NCBI RefSeq assembly: GCF_000444875.1
Contig: NC_021985.1
Coordinates: 2,551,535-2,615,534, forward strand
Length of the DNA: 64,000 bases
Source of the DNA: Streptomyces collinus Tu 365
GTDB taxonomy: Bacteria; Actinomycetota; Actinomycetes; Streptomycetales; Streptomycetaceae
Reading direction: 5' to 3'
Each line of letters begins with the position of its first letter. The stretch's first letter is position 1. Positions 37,795 through 48,947 of the stretch are shown here, piece by piece. The notes beneath the pieces are model-generated. The model saw only the letters and a list, made by a program, of their open reading frames with translations. It was not told where the DNA came from and did no database searches. The translations under genes and the position numbers were made by a program.

Positions 37795-38748
37795 TCACAT
37801 GATCGGGTCGGGCTCGCGGGCCAGGTCGGCCGCGCCCACCATGCCGGCCTTGTTGCCGAGCTGGGCGGCGATCACGTCGGCGACCGGACGCCAGTTGCCG
37901 CCGACCAGCCAGCGCTTGTAGGACTTGCGGATGGGGTCGAGGACGAGGTCGCCCTCGTCCGAGAGGCCGCCGCCGACGATGAACGCGGACGGGTCGAAGA
38001 GGGAGGCCAGGTCGGCGAGGCCGGCGCCGGCCCAGCGGGCCAGCTCGCGGTAGGAGTCGACGGCGACCGGGCAGCCCTGGCGGGCGGCCATGGAGATGTG
38101 CTTGCCCTCGATGCCGTCGGGGGTGCCGTCGCCGAGCGCGAGCAGCACCTCGGCGCGCTCGGGGGTGGCGTTGGCGCGCTGCTTGGCGTAGCGGACCAGG
38201 GCGCGGCCGGAGGCGTACTGCTCCCAGCAGCCCTGCGAGCCGCAGCCGCACAGCAGGCCGTCCGGGACCATCCGGATGTGGCCGAACTCGGCGGCGACGC
38301 CGAAGTGGCCGCGGCGCAGCTTGTTGCCGATGATGATGCCGCCGCCGAGGCCGGTGCCGAGCGTGATGCAGATGACGTTGCGGTGGCCCTTGCCCGCGCC
38401 GAAGCGGTACTCGCCCCAGGCGGCCGCGTTGGCGTCGTTCTCGACCACGACGGGGAGGCCGGTGCGGGCTTCGACCTTCTCCTTCAGCGGCTCGTTGCGC
38501 CAGTCGATGTTGGGCGCGAAGTACACCGTGGAGCGCTGCCGGTTCACGTAGCCGGCCGCACCGATACCCACGCCGACGATCTCGTGCCCCGCACGCGCTC
38601 CCTCCACCGCGGAGGCGATGGCGTCCACGATGGCCTCGGGCGTGGTGGGGGTCGGCACCTTGAAGGTCGAGAGGATGTTGCCTTCCTCGTCGACCACGCC
38701 GGCCGCGATCTTGGTGCCGCCGATGTCGACGCCGATGGTGAGTCCCAT
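37795..38748 (-). CDS. glkA: ROK-family glucokinase
   Basis: ATP-dependent glucose kinase central to glucose repression in Streptomyces. The 317-aa protein has the ATP-binding TIGVDIGGTKIAAGVVDEEG, VVVENDANAAAWGEYRFGAG with catalytic Asp, ICITLGTGLGGGIIIGNKLR, and the ROK zinc motif GLLCGCGSQGCWEQYASGRA. It has no DNA-binding domain. Adjacent position to the DUF5304 gene and 3 kb from macRS matches SCO2126 glkA. ATG 38748 starts the family core directly. It ends in a strong hairpin that overlaps the next gene's promoter. Confidence 0.97.
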   Translation of the reverse strand: MGLTIGVDIGGTKIAAGVVDEEGNILSTFKVPTPTTPEAIVDAIASAVEGARAGHEIVGVGIGAAGYVNRQRSTVYFAPNIDWRNEPLKEKVEARTGLPVVVENDANAAAWGEYRFGAGKGHRNVICITLGTGLGGGIIIGNKLRRGHFGVAAEFGHIRMVPDGLLCGCGSQGCWEQYASGRALVRYAKQRANATPERAEVLLALGDGTPDGIEGKHISMAARQGCPVAVDSYRELARWAGAGLADLASLFDPSAFIVGGGLSDEGDLVLDPIRKSYKRWLVGGNWRPVADVIAAQLGNKAGMVGAADLAREPDPIM

Positions 38749-38815
38749 GAATCCCTCAGTTCCGGTCGAGCCCCGCTACGGCCAACCGTACCCGAGCCCC
38801 TGCCCGGGGAAGGCT

Positions 38816-39313
38816 TCAGTCCAGGTCGATGCGCTCCCCCGGACCGGTGCCCTCGTCCCCGTCGGGACGGCCGGGGCGGCCGCCGTCGGGGCCGGCCTCC
38901 GGCTCGGCGGCGCGGGTGGTCCAGCGGCGCTCCTGGCCCTGGACGGCGGAGCGGTAGGCGGCCAGCAGCTCGGTGCCGGCCGCGGCGAGGTGGTCGAAGA
39001 CGTCCGGGTTGCGCTCCACGACGGGCTCGACGGCGGCCTTCGCCTGCTGCACGACCTGGCGCACCACCTGCTGGGCGGCCGGGCCCGCGACGGCTCCGAG
39101 GAGCGGGGACTGCAGGCCGGACAGCTTGTCGGCCACCGTGTCCACGAGCCTGCGCAGTTCCTCGGCGGCGGAGCCCGGGGGCGGGCCCTGCCCGGCGCGG
39201 CGGCGGGCCTTCTCGGCGGCGAGGTCCTCGGCGCAGGCGGTGGACCAGGCGTCGGCGTCGTTCGCCCGCCGCTCCGCCTCGGGGGGTTCGGATGCGGGAC
39301 GCTCTTCGCTCAT
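38816..39313 (-). CDS. DUF5304 family protein
   Basis: A 165-aa hydrophilic protein of a Streptomyces family that I recognise as DUF5304. The core is helical: DAWSTACAEDLAAEKARRR, then AAEELRRLVDTVADKLSGLQ and QQVVRQVVQQAKAAVEPVVE, ending in FDHLAAAGTELLAAYRSAV. Both termini are disordered and acidic. No catalytic or metal-binding motif is visible, and no membrane segment. ATG 39313 has AGGAG 9 nt upstream. It lies 57 bp after the ArsA-like gene and 67 bp before glkA on the same strand, so these may be a short operon. Function is unknown. Confidence 0.8.
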   Translation of the reverse strand: MSEERPASEPPEAERRANDADAWSTACAEDLAAEKARRRAGQGPPPGSAAEELRRLVDTVADKLSGLQSPLLGAVAGPAAQQVVRQVVQQAKAAVEPVVERNPDVFDHLAAAGTELLAAYRSAVQGQERRWTTRAAEPEAGPDGGRPGRPDGDEGTGPGERIDLD

Positions 39314-39370
39314 GGCGGACTCCTGACTACGGTTCGCCCTTCCGACGTTACCCGAATGGGCGTACGCCGT

Positions 39371-40561
39371 TCACCGTCCGGCGGCGGGCCACAGACCGGG
39401 GTCGGGCGCGAACCGGATGCGCAGCTCGCCCTCGCGCAGCCCGGCGCCCTCGACGGTGCAGCGGCGCAGGGCGGAGGGGAGCGGAACGATCCGCCGGAAG
39501 GCGCCGGCGCCGATGACGAGTTCGTCGCCGCGCCGGACGAGGTCGAGCTCCTCCCGTATGGCGCCGGGCAGCGGGATGTGCCAGACCAGCACGCCGTCCT
39601 CGGCGAGCCGGTCGGCGACGGGCCACTCGACCGGGGCGGGCGCGGGGTTGACGGCGGGGACCGCGAGGGCGTCGAGGTCGTCGCCGCCGCGCGGGTCGCG
39701 GCCCAGGTGCGGGACCTGGTGGAGGTCGTGGGTCCGCGCGCCGTCCGGCCGGCCCTGCCACTCGGCGAGGGTCTTGCGCTGCTGGGCGAGGAGCCCGGCG
39801 AGCCAGCCGTCGGGGGCGGCGTCGGGCAGGACGCGGTTGGCCGTCAGCGACTCGACGCGCAGACCGCGCAGGGCGAGGCCGAGGGTGGCGGTGCGCAGGG
39901 CGTCGTCGCCGGCCGGGCCGGGTTCGGCGACCAGGCGTACGGCGGTGTCCCGGTCGGTCAGCACCGCCTCCACGGCGGCCAGCTCCAGGTCCCAGCGGGC
40001 CGCCGTCTCGTACAGCCACTCGGCGGGCATGGGGACGCCGGCGAGCCGGCCGAGGACCGGGCGCAGGGCGCGGGCGGCCTGCCGTTCGGGCGGCAGCAGG
40101 CGACGCAGGTAGCGGCGCAGCTCCTCGGGGAGGCCGAGCAGCGGGAGGGCCCGCGGCAGCGGTGGCATGTCGACGACGAGGAGGTCGTAGCGCTCGGAGA
40201 GGGCGGCGTCGCGCAGGGCGCGCAGGAAGGACAGCTCCTCGGCGCCGGGCAGCGGGGTGACCTCCTCGGCGTCCAGGCGGGCGGCGCCGAGGAGGTCGAG
40301 GACGTTCGCGGCGCGGGTCTGGAAGGCGGTGAGGTCCTGCCGGAAGCGGTCGGCGGCGTCGGGGCGCCACACCGTCAGCAGCGGGGCGGCCTCGGCGGGG
40401 GCCGGCCCCGTCCCGGTGCCCAGTGCCGTACCCAGGGTGTCGGTGCGGTCGGCGCCGAGCAGGAGGGTGCGGGTGCCCTCGGCGGCGGCGCGGCGCGCGG
40501 TGGCGGCGGCGACGGTCGTCCGTCCGCTGCCGCCCGGGCCCATGATCAGGATGGTGCGCAT
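39371..40561 (-). CDS. ArsA-like (SIMIBI) ATPase with altered P-loop
   Basis: A 396-aa protein with the ArsA/GET3 arrangement: P-loop at the extreme N-terminus (ILIMGPGGSGRTTVAAATAR), switch region YDLLVVDMPPLPRALPLLGL, and a C-terminal domain ending in RRGDELVIGAGAFRRIVPLP. The P-loop lysine of GKGGVGKT is Arg here (GSGRT), so ATP hydrolysis is doubtful. A second ArsA-like gene often stands beside such genes in Actinobacteria (Rv2184c region) but only one is present here. ATG 40561 starts at the strand; TACCGT lies 8 nt upstream. It is downstream of the SRPBCC gene, and the pair is conserved in position in mycobacteria (from memory). Confidence 0.88.
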   Translation of the reverse strand: MRTILIMGPGGSGRTTVAAATARRAAAEGTRTLLLGADRTDTLGTALGTGTGPAPAEAAPLLTVWRPDAADRFRQDLTAFQTRAANVLDLLGAARLDAEEVTPLPGAEELSFLRALRDAALSERYDLLVVDMPPLPRALPLLGLPEELRRYLRRLLPPERQAARALRPVLGRLAGVPMPAEWLYETAARWDLELAAVEAVLTDRDTAVRLVAEPGPAGDDALRTATLGLALRGLRVESLTANRVLPDAAPDGWLAGLLAQQRKTLAEWQGRPDGARTHDLHQVPHLGRDPRGGDDLDALAVPAVNPAPAPVEWPVADRLAEDGVLVWHIPLPGAIREELDLVRRGDELVIGAGAFRRIVPLPSALRRCTVEGAGLREGELRIRFAPDPGLWPAAGR

Positions 40562-40625
40562 GAGGGTGAACGGTAACCGAGAGGGCCGTGCCCGCGACCG
40601 GCCACGACGCGTCCCCGGACACGGT

Positions 40626-41066
40626 CTAGCGCCCGGACTCGACCCGCTTCTTCAGGCCCGCGAGCGCGCGGTCGATGATGACCTTCTCCGCCTTGCGCTT
40701 GATCATGCCGAGCATGGGGATCTTGACGTCGACGGTCAGCTGGTAGGTGACCTCGGTCCCGCCCTGTCCGGCCGGCTTCAGCAGGTAGGAGCCGTCGAGG
40801 GAGCGCAGCATCTGGGACTTCACCAGGGTCCAGGACACCTCGTGCTCGCCGGTCCAGGTGTACGCCAGGGTCTGGTCGTCCTTGATGGCGCCGGCGTCCA
40901 TGACGAGCCTGACCTGCTCGGCGCGGCCGCGCGCGTCGGCCGCGAGGACCTCGGCCTCCTTGACCTCGCCGGTCCAGTCGGGGTAGCGGGCGAAGTCGGC
41001 GATCACCGCCATGACGTCGGCCGGAGCCGCCTCGATCGTGATGCTCGAACTGGTGTGTTCCGCCAT
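40626..41066 (-). CDS. SRPBCC (polyketide cyclase/START-like) protein
   Basis: A 146-aa protein of the START/polyketide-cyclase fold, which binds hydrophobic ligands. The N-terminal SSSITIEAAPADVMAVIADF and RYPDWTGEVKEAEVLAADAR are typical, and the long C-terminal helix is EKVIIDRALAGLKKRVESG. It is closest in feel to mycobacterial TB16.3 (Rv2185c), which has the same neighbours (ArsA-like gene, fadD). ATG 41066 is preferred over 41123 because GGAGGAG lies 8 nt upstream. The ligand is unknown; a link to lipid metabolism is inferred from the neighbouring acyl-CoA ligase. Confidence 0.92.
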   Translation of the reverse strand: MAEHTSSSITIEAAPADVMAVIADFARYPDWTGEVKEAEVLAADARGRAEQVRLVMDAGAIKDDQTLAYTWTGEHEVSWTLVKSQMLRSLDGSYLLKPAGQGGTEVTYQLTVDVKIPMLGMIKRKAEKVIIDRALAGLKKRVESGR

Positions 41067-41195
41067 CGCCGTGGCTCCTCCAGATGCGGACCGCAGGGAG
41101 TCTTCCGTGCGCGGGATGCGCACGTCTGTGCAGCGTGAAGGCTACCGCGCCGCCGACCGGCCGCCTTCACCCCGTCTCGGCCATGACCGCGCTTC

Positions 41196-41993
41196 TCACC
41201 ATTCGAGCGCCCAGGGCCTGCCGGTACCGGCGAAGTGGCCCACGTTCACGCACTCCGTCGCGCCGATCCGCATCCGGCGGACCAGCGGCTGGTGGACGTG
41301 CCCGAACAGGGAGTAGCGCGGCCGGGTGCGGCGGATCGCGGCCAGCAGGGCCCGGCTGCCGCGCTCGAAGCGGCGCGCGACGGTGTCGTAGACCAGCTCG
41401 GGCACCTCCGGCGGGATGTGCGTGCACAGCACGTCCACCTCGCCGACGGCCTCGATCTTGGCCGCGTACTCCTCGTCGTCGATCTCGTAGGGCGTGCGCA
41501 TCGGGGTGCGCAGGCCGCCGCCGACGAAGCCGAAGGTCCGGCCGCCGATCTCGACCCGCTCGCCGTCGAGCACGGTGGTGCCGGGGCGGGCGTACTCGCG
41601 CCACAGGGGCGGCATGTCGACGTTGCCGTAGGTGGCGTACGTCGGGGTGGGGAACGCGGCGAACAGCTCGGCGTACTGCTTGCGCACCGCCTTCTCGATG
41701 GCGGTGGCCCGGTCGGAGCCGATCCCGGCCCACAGCCGGGCGCCGAAGGCGCGCGCCTCCTCGAAGCGGCGGGCGGTGCGCAGCTCGACGATGCGGTCGG
41801 CGTTCTCGGTGCCGAACAGGTCCGGGAAGATGCCGCGCGAGTGGTCGGCGTAGTCGAGGAAGAGGACGAGGTCGCCGAGACAGATCAGGGCGTCCGCACC
41901 TTCGCCGGCCCGGACCAGGTCGCGGGCGTTGCCGTGGACGTCGCTGACCACGTGGACGCGGGTCCTCGGGCTGCCGGAGCGTGTGGGTGCCAT
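41196..41993 (-). CDS. Metallophosphoesterase
   Basis: A 265-aa calcineurin-like phosphoesterase. The five metal-binding blocks occur in order: VHVVSDVHGNARDLVRAGEG (D-x-H), ALICLGDLVLF (GD), YATYGNVDMPPLW (GN-x-D in place of GNHD), VDVLCTHIPPEV (H) and RYSLFGHVHQPLVR (GHxH). Asn-Val-Asp instead of Asn-His-Asp in the third block is unusual, since that His normally assists catalysis. No signal peptide. ATG 41993 follows TACGCT with an 8-nt gap, a leaderless pattern. It is divergent from the acyl-CoA ligase gene across 296 bp. Confidence 0.92.
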   Translation of the reverse strand: MAPTRSGSPRTRVHVVSDVHGNARDLVRAGEGADALICLGDLVLFLDYADHSRGIFPDLFGTENADRIVELRTARRFEEARAFGARLWAGIGSDRATAIEKAVRKQYAELFAAFPTPTYATYGNVDMPPLWREYARPGTTVLDGERVEIGGRTFGFVGGGLRTPMRTPYEIDDEEYAAKIEAVGEVDVLCTHIPPEVPELVYDTVARRFERGSRALLAAIRRTRPRYSLFGHVHQPLVRRMRIGATECVNVGHFAGTGRPWALEW

Positions 41994-42289
41994 GACGATC
42001 AAGCGTAGGCGTGTGGTGTGGGCGTGAACAGTGGCGGCCGGGCCTGCGGTTACTCGCCGGTCGGTTGGGGCGTGGACTAGTGTGCGCGAAGGAACGCCAT
42101 CCCGTGTGACGCAGCGAACATCTCGCCGGGACCCCCTGTCGTAGAGGCCATACCGGCGGGTAACGTCCGGGCAGTCCAGTCGTGCTCTGGATTTCAACAT
42201 GTGAATTCCCGAGCATCCGCCCGAGCCTTGGACCGCACCGTCGCATCACACAGAGTCGTGGCGCCGGCGCCCTATGAGGAGCAGCAGTC

Positions 42290-44086
42290 TTGCGCGAGTT
42301 CAGCCTTCCGGCTTTGTACGAGGTCCCTGCGGACGGCAATCTGACCGACATCGTCCGCAGAAACGCCGCGCAGCATCCCGACGTCGCCGTCATCGCCCGC
42401 AAGGTGGGGGGCGTCTGGCAGGACGTCACGGCCACCCGCTTCCTGGCCGAGGTGCGCACCGCCGCCAAGGGTCTCGTCGCGGCCGGGGTGCAGCCGGGCG
42501 ACCGGGTGGCCCTCATGTCCCGGACGCGCTACGAGTGGACGCTCCTGGACTTCGCGATCTGGAGCGCGGGCGCGGTCACCGTGCCGGTGTACGAGACCAG
42601 CTCGCCGGAGCAGGTGCAGTGGATCCTGGCGGACTCGGGCGCGACCGCCTGTGTCGTGGAGCTGGACAACCACGCGGCCGCCGTGGACTCGGTGCGCGAC
42701 GCGCTGCCCGCGCTCAAGCACGTCTGGCAGATCGAGGCCGGGGGTCTGGAGGAGCTGGGGCGGCTCGGCCAGGACGTCGCGGACGCGACCGTGGAGGAGC
42801 GCAGCTCGATCGCCCGGGCGGACGACCCGGCGACCATCGTCTACACGAGCGGCACGACCGGCCGCCCGAAGGGCTGTGTGCTCACCCACCGCAGCTTCTT
42901 CGCCGAGTGCGGGAACATCGTGGAGCGGCTGCGGCCGCTGTTCCGCACCGGTGAGTGCTCGGTGCTGCTCTTCCTCCCGCTCGCGCACGTCTTCGGGCGG
43001 CTCGTGCAGATCGCGCCGATGATGGCGCCGATCAAGCTGGGCTGTGTCCCGGACATCAAGCACCTCACGGACGAGCTGGCCGCGTTCCGGCCGACGCTGG
43101 TCCTCGGCGTCCCGCGCGTCTTCGAGAAGGTCTACAACTCGGCGCGCGCCAAGGCGCAGGCCGACGGCAAGGGCGCGATCTTCGACAAGGCGGCGGACAC
43201 CGCCATCGCCTACAGCAAGGCGCTGGACACCCCGTCGGGCCCGTCCCTGGGGCTGAAGATCAAGCACAAGGTCTTCGACCGGGTGGTCTACAGCAAGCTG
43301 CGGGCGGTCCTCGGCGGCCGGGGCGAGTACGCGATCTCGGGCGGCGCCCCGCTGGGCGAGCGGCTCGGGCACTTCTTCCGGGGCATCGGCTTCACGGTGC
43401 TGGAGGGCTACGGCCTGACCGAGTCCTGCGCGGCGACCGCGTTCAACCCCTGGGACCGGCAGAAGATCGGCACGGTGGGCCAGCCGCTGCCGGGTTCGGT
43501 GGTCCGGATAGCGGACGACGGCGAGGTGCTGCTGCACGGCGAGCACCTGTTCAAGGAGTACTGGAACAACCCGGGCGCGACGGCCGAGGCGCTGGCCGAC
43601 GGCTGGTTCCACACCGGTGACATCGGCACCCTCGACGAGGACGGCTACCTCAGGATCACCGGCCGCAAGAAGGAGATCATCGTCACCGCGGGCGGCAAGA
43701 ACGTCGCCCCGGCCGTGATCGAGGACCGGATCCGGGCGCACGCGCTGGTCGCGGAGTGCATGGTGGTGGGTGACGGGCGGCCGTTCGTGGGCGCGCTGGT
43801 CACCGTCGACGAGGAGTTCCTGGGCCGCTGGGCCGAGGAGCACGGCAAGCCGGCGGGTGCCACCGCGGCGTCGCTGCGCGAGGACCCGGATCTGCGCGCG
43901 GCGATCCAGGCGGCGGTCGACGACGGCAACGCCGCGGTGTCGAAGGCGGAATCGGTGCGGAAGTTCCGCATTCTGTCCTCCCAGTTCACGGAGGAGTCGG
44001 GCCACCTCACCCCGTCGCTGAAGCTCAAGCGGAACGTGGTGGCGAAGGACTACGCGGACGAGATCGAGGCGATCTACGCGAAGTAG
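42290..44086 (+). CDS. Long-chain fatty acid-CoA ligase (FadD15-like)
   Basis: A 598-aa AMP-forming acyl-CoA ligase. The ATP/AMP signature TIVYTSGTTGRPKGCVLTHR is near residue 180, LPLAHVFGRLVQIAPMMAPI follows, GYGLTESCAATAFNPWDRQK is motif II, DGWFHTGDIGTLDEDGYLRI is motif III, and GRKKEIIVTAGGKNVAPAVI carries the C-terminal hinge and catalytic Lys region. The type matches mycobacterial FadD15 and Streptomyces long-chain ligases. TTG 42290 has GAGGAG 8 nt upstream. The 296-bp upstream region also contains a 12-codon open frame that I do not consider supported. Its substrate is inferred as long-chain fatty acid. Confidence 0.94.
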   Translation: MREFSLPALYEVPADGNLTDIVRRNAAQHPDVAVIARKVGGVWQDVTATRFLAEVRTAAKGLVAAGVQPGDRVALMSRTRYEWTLLDFAIWSAGAVTVPVYETSSPEQVQWILADSGATACVVELDNHAAAVDSVRDALPALKHVWQIEAGGLEELGRLGQDVADATVEERSSIARADDPATIVYTSGTTGRPKGCVLTHRSFFAECGNIVERLRPLFRTGECSVLLFLPLAHVFGRLVQIAPMMAPIKLGCVPDIKHLTDELAAFRPTLVLGVPRVFEKVYNSARAKAQADGKGAIFDKAADTAIAYSKALDTPSGPSLGLKIKHKVFDRVVYSKLRAVLGGRGEYAISGGAPLGERLGHFFRGIGFTVLEGYGLTESCAATAFNPWDRQKIGTVGQPLPGSVVRIADDGEVLLHGEHLFKEYWNNPGATAEALADGWFHTGDIGTLDEDGYLRITGRKKEIIVTAGGKNVAPAVIEDRIRAHALVAECMVVGDGRPFVGALVTVDEEFLGRWAEEHGKPAGATAASLREDPDLRAAIQAAVDDGNAAVSKAESVRKFRILSSQFTEESGHLTPSLKLKRNVVAKDYADEIEAIYAK

Positions 44087-44114
44087 CGCGCCCTGCGGGG
44101 CCGCTGGACGTACG

Positions 44115-46950
<2,836 letters not shown>

Positions 46951-47084
46951 CGCCGCCGACACTACCGGGCCCGAACCCCGCGGGCGGCGGTGGGTGACGG
47001 CCCGGCCGCGCCTCACGGCCTTCGCACGGGCCGCCGGTGGATCATGGCTGCGGACCACGGCAGCCGGACGGACAGGGGCGCACG

Positions 47085-48299
47085 GTGAAGAGGACGGACC
47101 GACGGCTCACCGGCCTGCTGGGCGCCTGGTGCGCCACCCGGCCGGTGCTGCTGCTCCTCGTCCTGGGCGTGCCGGCGCTGCCCGGGGTGGACGTCACCAC
47201 CGACGTGTCGGTGATCTACCGGGGCTGGTACGAGGTGCTGCGCCAGGGCACGTTCCCGCTGGACGACGTCACCTGGCAGTACCCGCCCGCCGCCGCGCTG
47301 GCGATGCTCGCCCCCGCCGCCCTGCCGTTCCTGTCCTACCCGCACGCCTTCTTCGCCCTGGTGTGCCTCGCCGACCTGGCCGTCCTCGCGCTGCTCGGCC
47401 GGGCGGGCACCCGGCCGGGCCGGTCGCTCCGGGGCGCCTGGGCCTGGGTGGCGGGTGTGCCGCTGCTCGGCCCGACGGTGTACGCACGCTACGACCTGAT
47501 GGTGACCGCGGTGGCCGTGGCGGCGCTGCTCGCCGGGGCCCGGCGTCCCCGCCTGATGGGCGCCCTCGCGGCCTTCGGAGCCCTGCTGAAGGTGTGGCCG
47601 GCGCTGCTCCTCGCGGCCGCGGCGCGGCGGGCGTGGGCGGCGGCAGCGGTGACCGCGGCGGCCCTCTCGGCCCTGTCGGCGGCGGTCGCGCCCGGCGCCT
47701 TCGCCTTCCTCGCCCACCAGCGGGACCGGGGTACCGAGGTGGAGTCGCTGGGCGCCCTGGTGTTCCATGCGGCCCGGCACTTCGGCTGGCCGGGCCAGGT
47801 GCTGCTGAACTACGGGTCGGTCGAGTTCCTCGGCCCCGGGGTCGCCCTGGTCAGCGGTGCCGCGATGGCACTGACCGGGGCCGCTCTCGGCTGGCTGGTG
47901 CTGTGGCGGCTGCGGGCGGCCCGCCCCGCGCCGCACACCCTCGCCGACGCGGCCTTCACGGCGGTGCTGCTGTTCACCGTCACCAGCCGGGTGATCAGCC
48001 CGCAGTACCTGGTGTGGCTGGTCGGCCTGGCCGCGGTGTGCCTGTGCCTGCGGACCAGCCGGATGACCGCGCCGGCCGTGCTGATCCTGGCGGCCTGCCC
48101 GCTGACCGTCCTGGAGTTCCCGGTCGGCTTCGAGCACGTCGTCGCGAGCGACGCCCACGGCGTGCTCCTGCTCCTGCTCCGCGACGGCCTGCTGCTCGCC
48201 GCCTCCCTCGTGGCGGCCCGTGCGCTGTGGCGGTCCACGGCCCCGGCCGCGCCCTCCGAGCCCCGGCCGGTCCCCGCGCGGGAGCCCTCGGTCCGCTGA
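47085..48299 (+). CDS. GT87-type membrane glycosyltransferase
   Basis: A 404-aa polytopic membrane protein with about ten helices, resembling GT87 (DUF2029) polyprenyl-phosphate-mannose-dependent transferases. The first external loop has GVDVTTDVSVIYRGWYEVLR and FPLDDVTWQYPPAAALAML, where the paired Asp residues and W-YPP stretch are conserved in the group. Further on, TVYARYDLMVTAVAVAALL and FTVTSRVISPQYLVWLVGLA are family-like. GTG 47085 has AGGGG upstream; an in-frame GTG at 47037 cannot be excluded but overlaps the promoter of the divergent gene. A role in mannan or glycolipid assembly fits the PimB'-like neighbour. Confidence 0.85.
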   Translation: MKRTDRRLTGLLGAWCATRPVLLLLVLGVPALPGVDVTTDVSVIYRGWYEVLRQGTFPLDDVTWQYPPAAALAMLAPAALPFLSYPHAFFALVCLADLAVLALLGRAGTRPGRSLRGAWAWVAGVPLLGPTVYARYDLMVTAVAVAALLAGARRPRLMGALAAFGALLKVWPALLLAAAARRAWAAAAVTAAALSALSAAVAPGAFAFLAHQRDRGTEVESLGALVFHAARHFGWPGQVLLNYGSVEFLGPGVALVSGAAMALTGAALGWLVLWRLRAARPAPHTLADAAFTAVLLFTVTSRVISPQYLVWLVGLAAVCLCLRTSRMTAPAVLILAACPLTVLEFPVGFEHVVASDAHGVLLLLLRDGLLLAASLVAARALWRSTAPAAPSEPRPVPAREPSVR

Positions 48300-48361
48300 C
48301 ACGCGGGCCACGGCTAGCATGCCTACCGCGTCCGCTGTGGGAGGAGTCGGGAGGAGTCCCC

Positions 48362-48892
48362 GTGCTGGAGCTGTCGATCCTGGGCTTCCTGGCCGAGGAA
48401 CCCCTGCACGGCTACGAGCTCAAGGAGCGCATCAGGGCGCTGAGCGGCCACGTCCGCCCGGTCAGCGACGGCGCCCTCTACCCGGCCATCAACCGGCTCG
48501 TCGCCGCCGGGCTGCTCGACCAGCGCACCGAGGACGGGGCGAGCGCCGCCCCGCGCCGGGTGCTGTCGCTGACCGCGCAGGGCCGCGCCGACCTGCTGGC
48601 ACGGCTGCGGAGTCCCCGGCAGACCGAGATCACCGACCAGGTCCGCTTCAACACGGTCCTGGCCTTCCTGCGGCACCTGCCCGACCCCGCCGAACAGGCC
48701 GCCGTGCTGCGCCGCCGCCTCGACTTCCTCGAGACCCCGTCGAGCTTCTTCACCCGCGACGGCGAGCCGGTGGCCGCGGAGGAGGCCGGCGACCTGTTCC
48801 GGCAGGGCATGCTGCGGGTCGCCCGGGCCACCGGCCGGGCCGAACGGGAGTGGCTGCGCGAGGCCCTCGCGGTGCTCGGCCGGCCCGGCTGA
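48362..48892 (+). CDS. PadR-family transcriptional regulator
   Basis: A 176-aa regulator with the PadR winged helix at the N-terminus: MLELSILGFLAEEPLHGYEL, KERIRALSGHVRPVSDGALY, PAINRLVAAGLLDQRTEDG and RRVLSLTAQGRADLLARL. The C-terminal part (about 95-176) is the helical dimerisation region of the Vir_act_alpha_C type. GTG 48362 follows a repeated GGAGGAGTC, with the closest GGAGGAG 5-10 nt upstream. It is 62 bp after the GT87 gene on the same strand and could be in its operon. No operator palindrome was found nearby, and the effector is unknown. Confidence 0.93.
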   Translation: MLELSILGFLAEEPLHGYELKERIRALSGHVRPVSDGALYPAINRLVAAGLLDQRTEDGASAAPRRVLSLTAQGRADLLARLRSPRQTEITDQVRFNTVLAFLRHLPDPAEQAAVLRRRLDFLETPSSFFTRDGEPVAAEEAGDLFRQGMLRVARATGRAEREWLREALAVLGRPG

Positions 48893-48947
48893 GGTTCCGG
48901 GCGCTCCGGACGGCCGGGGCGCGGGCGGCCGGGGCGCGGGCGGCCGG

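Noticed and set aside
42106..42144. Twelve-codon open frame (MTQRTSRRDPLS) upstream of fadD
   Set aside because: No amino-acid run or attenuator suggests a leader peptide, and the distance to fadD is large. It is within chance for such DNA.
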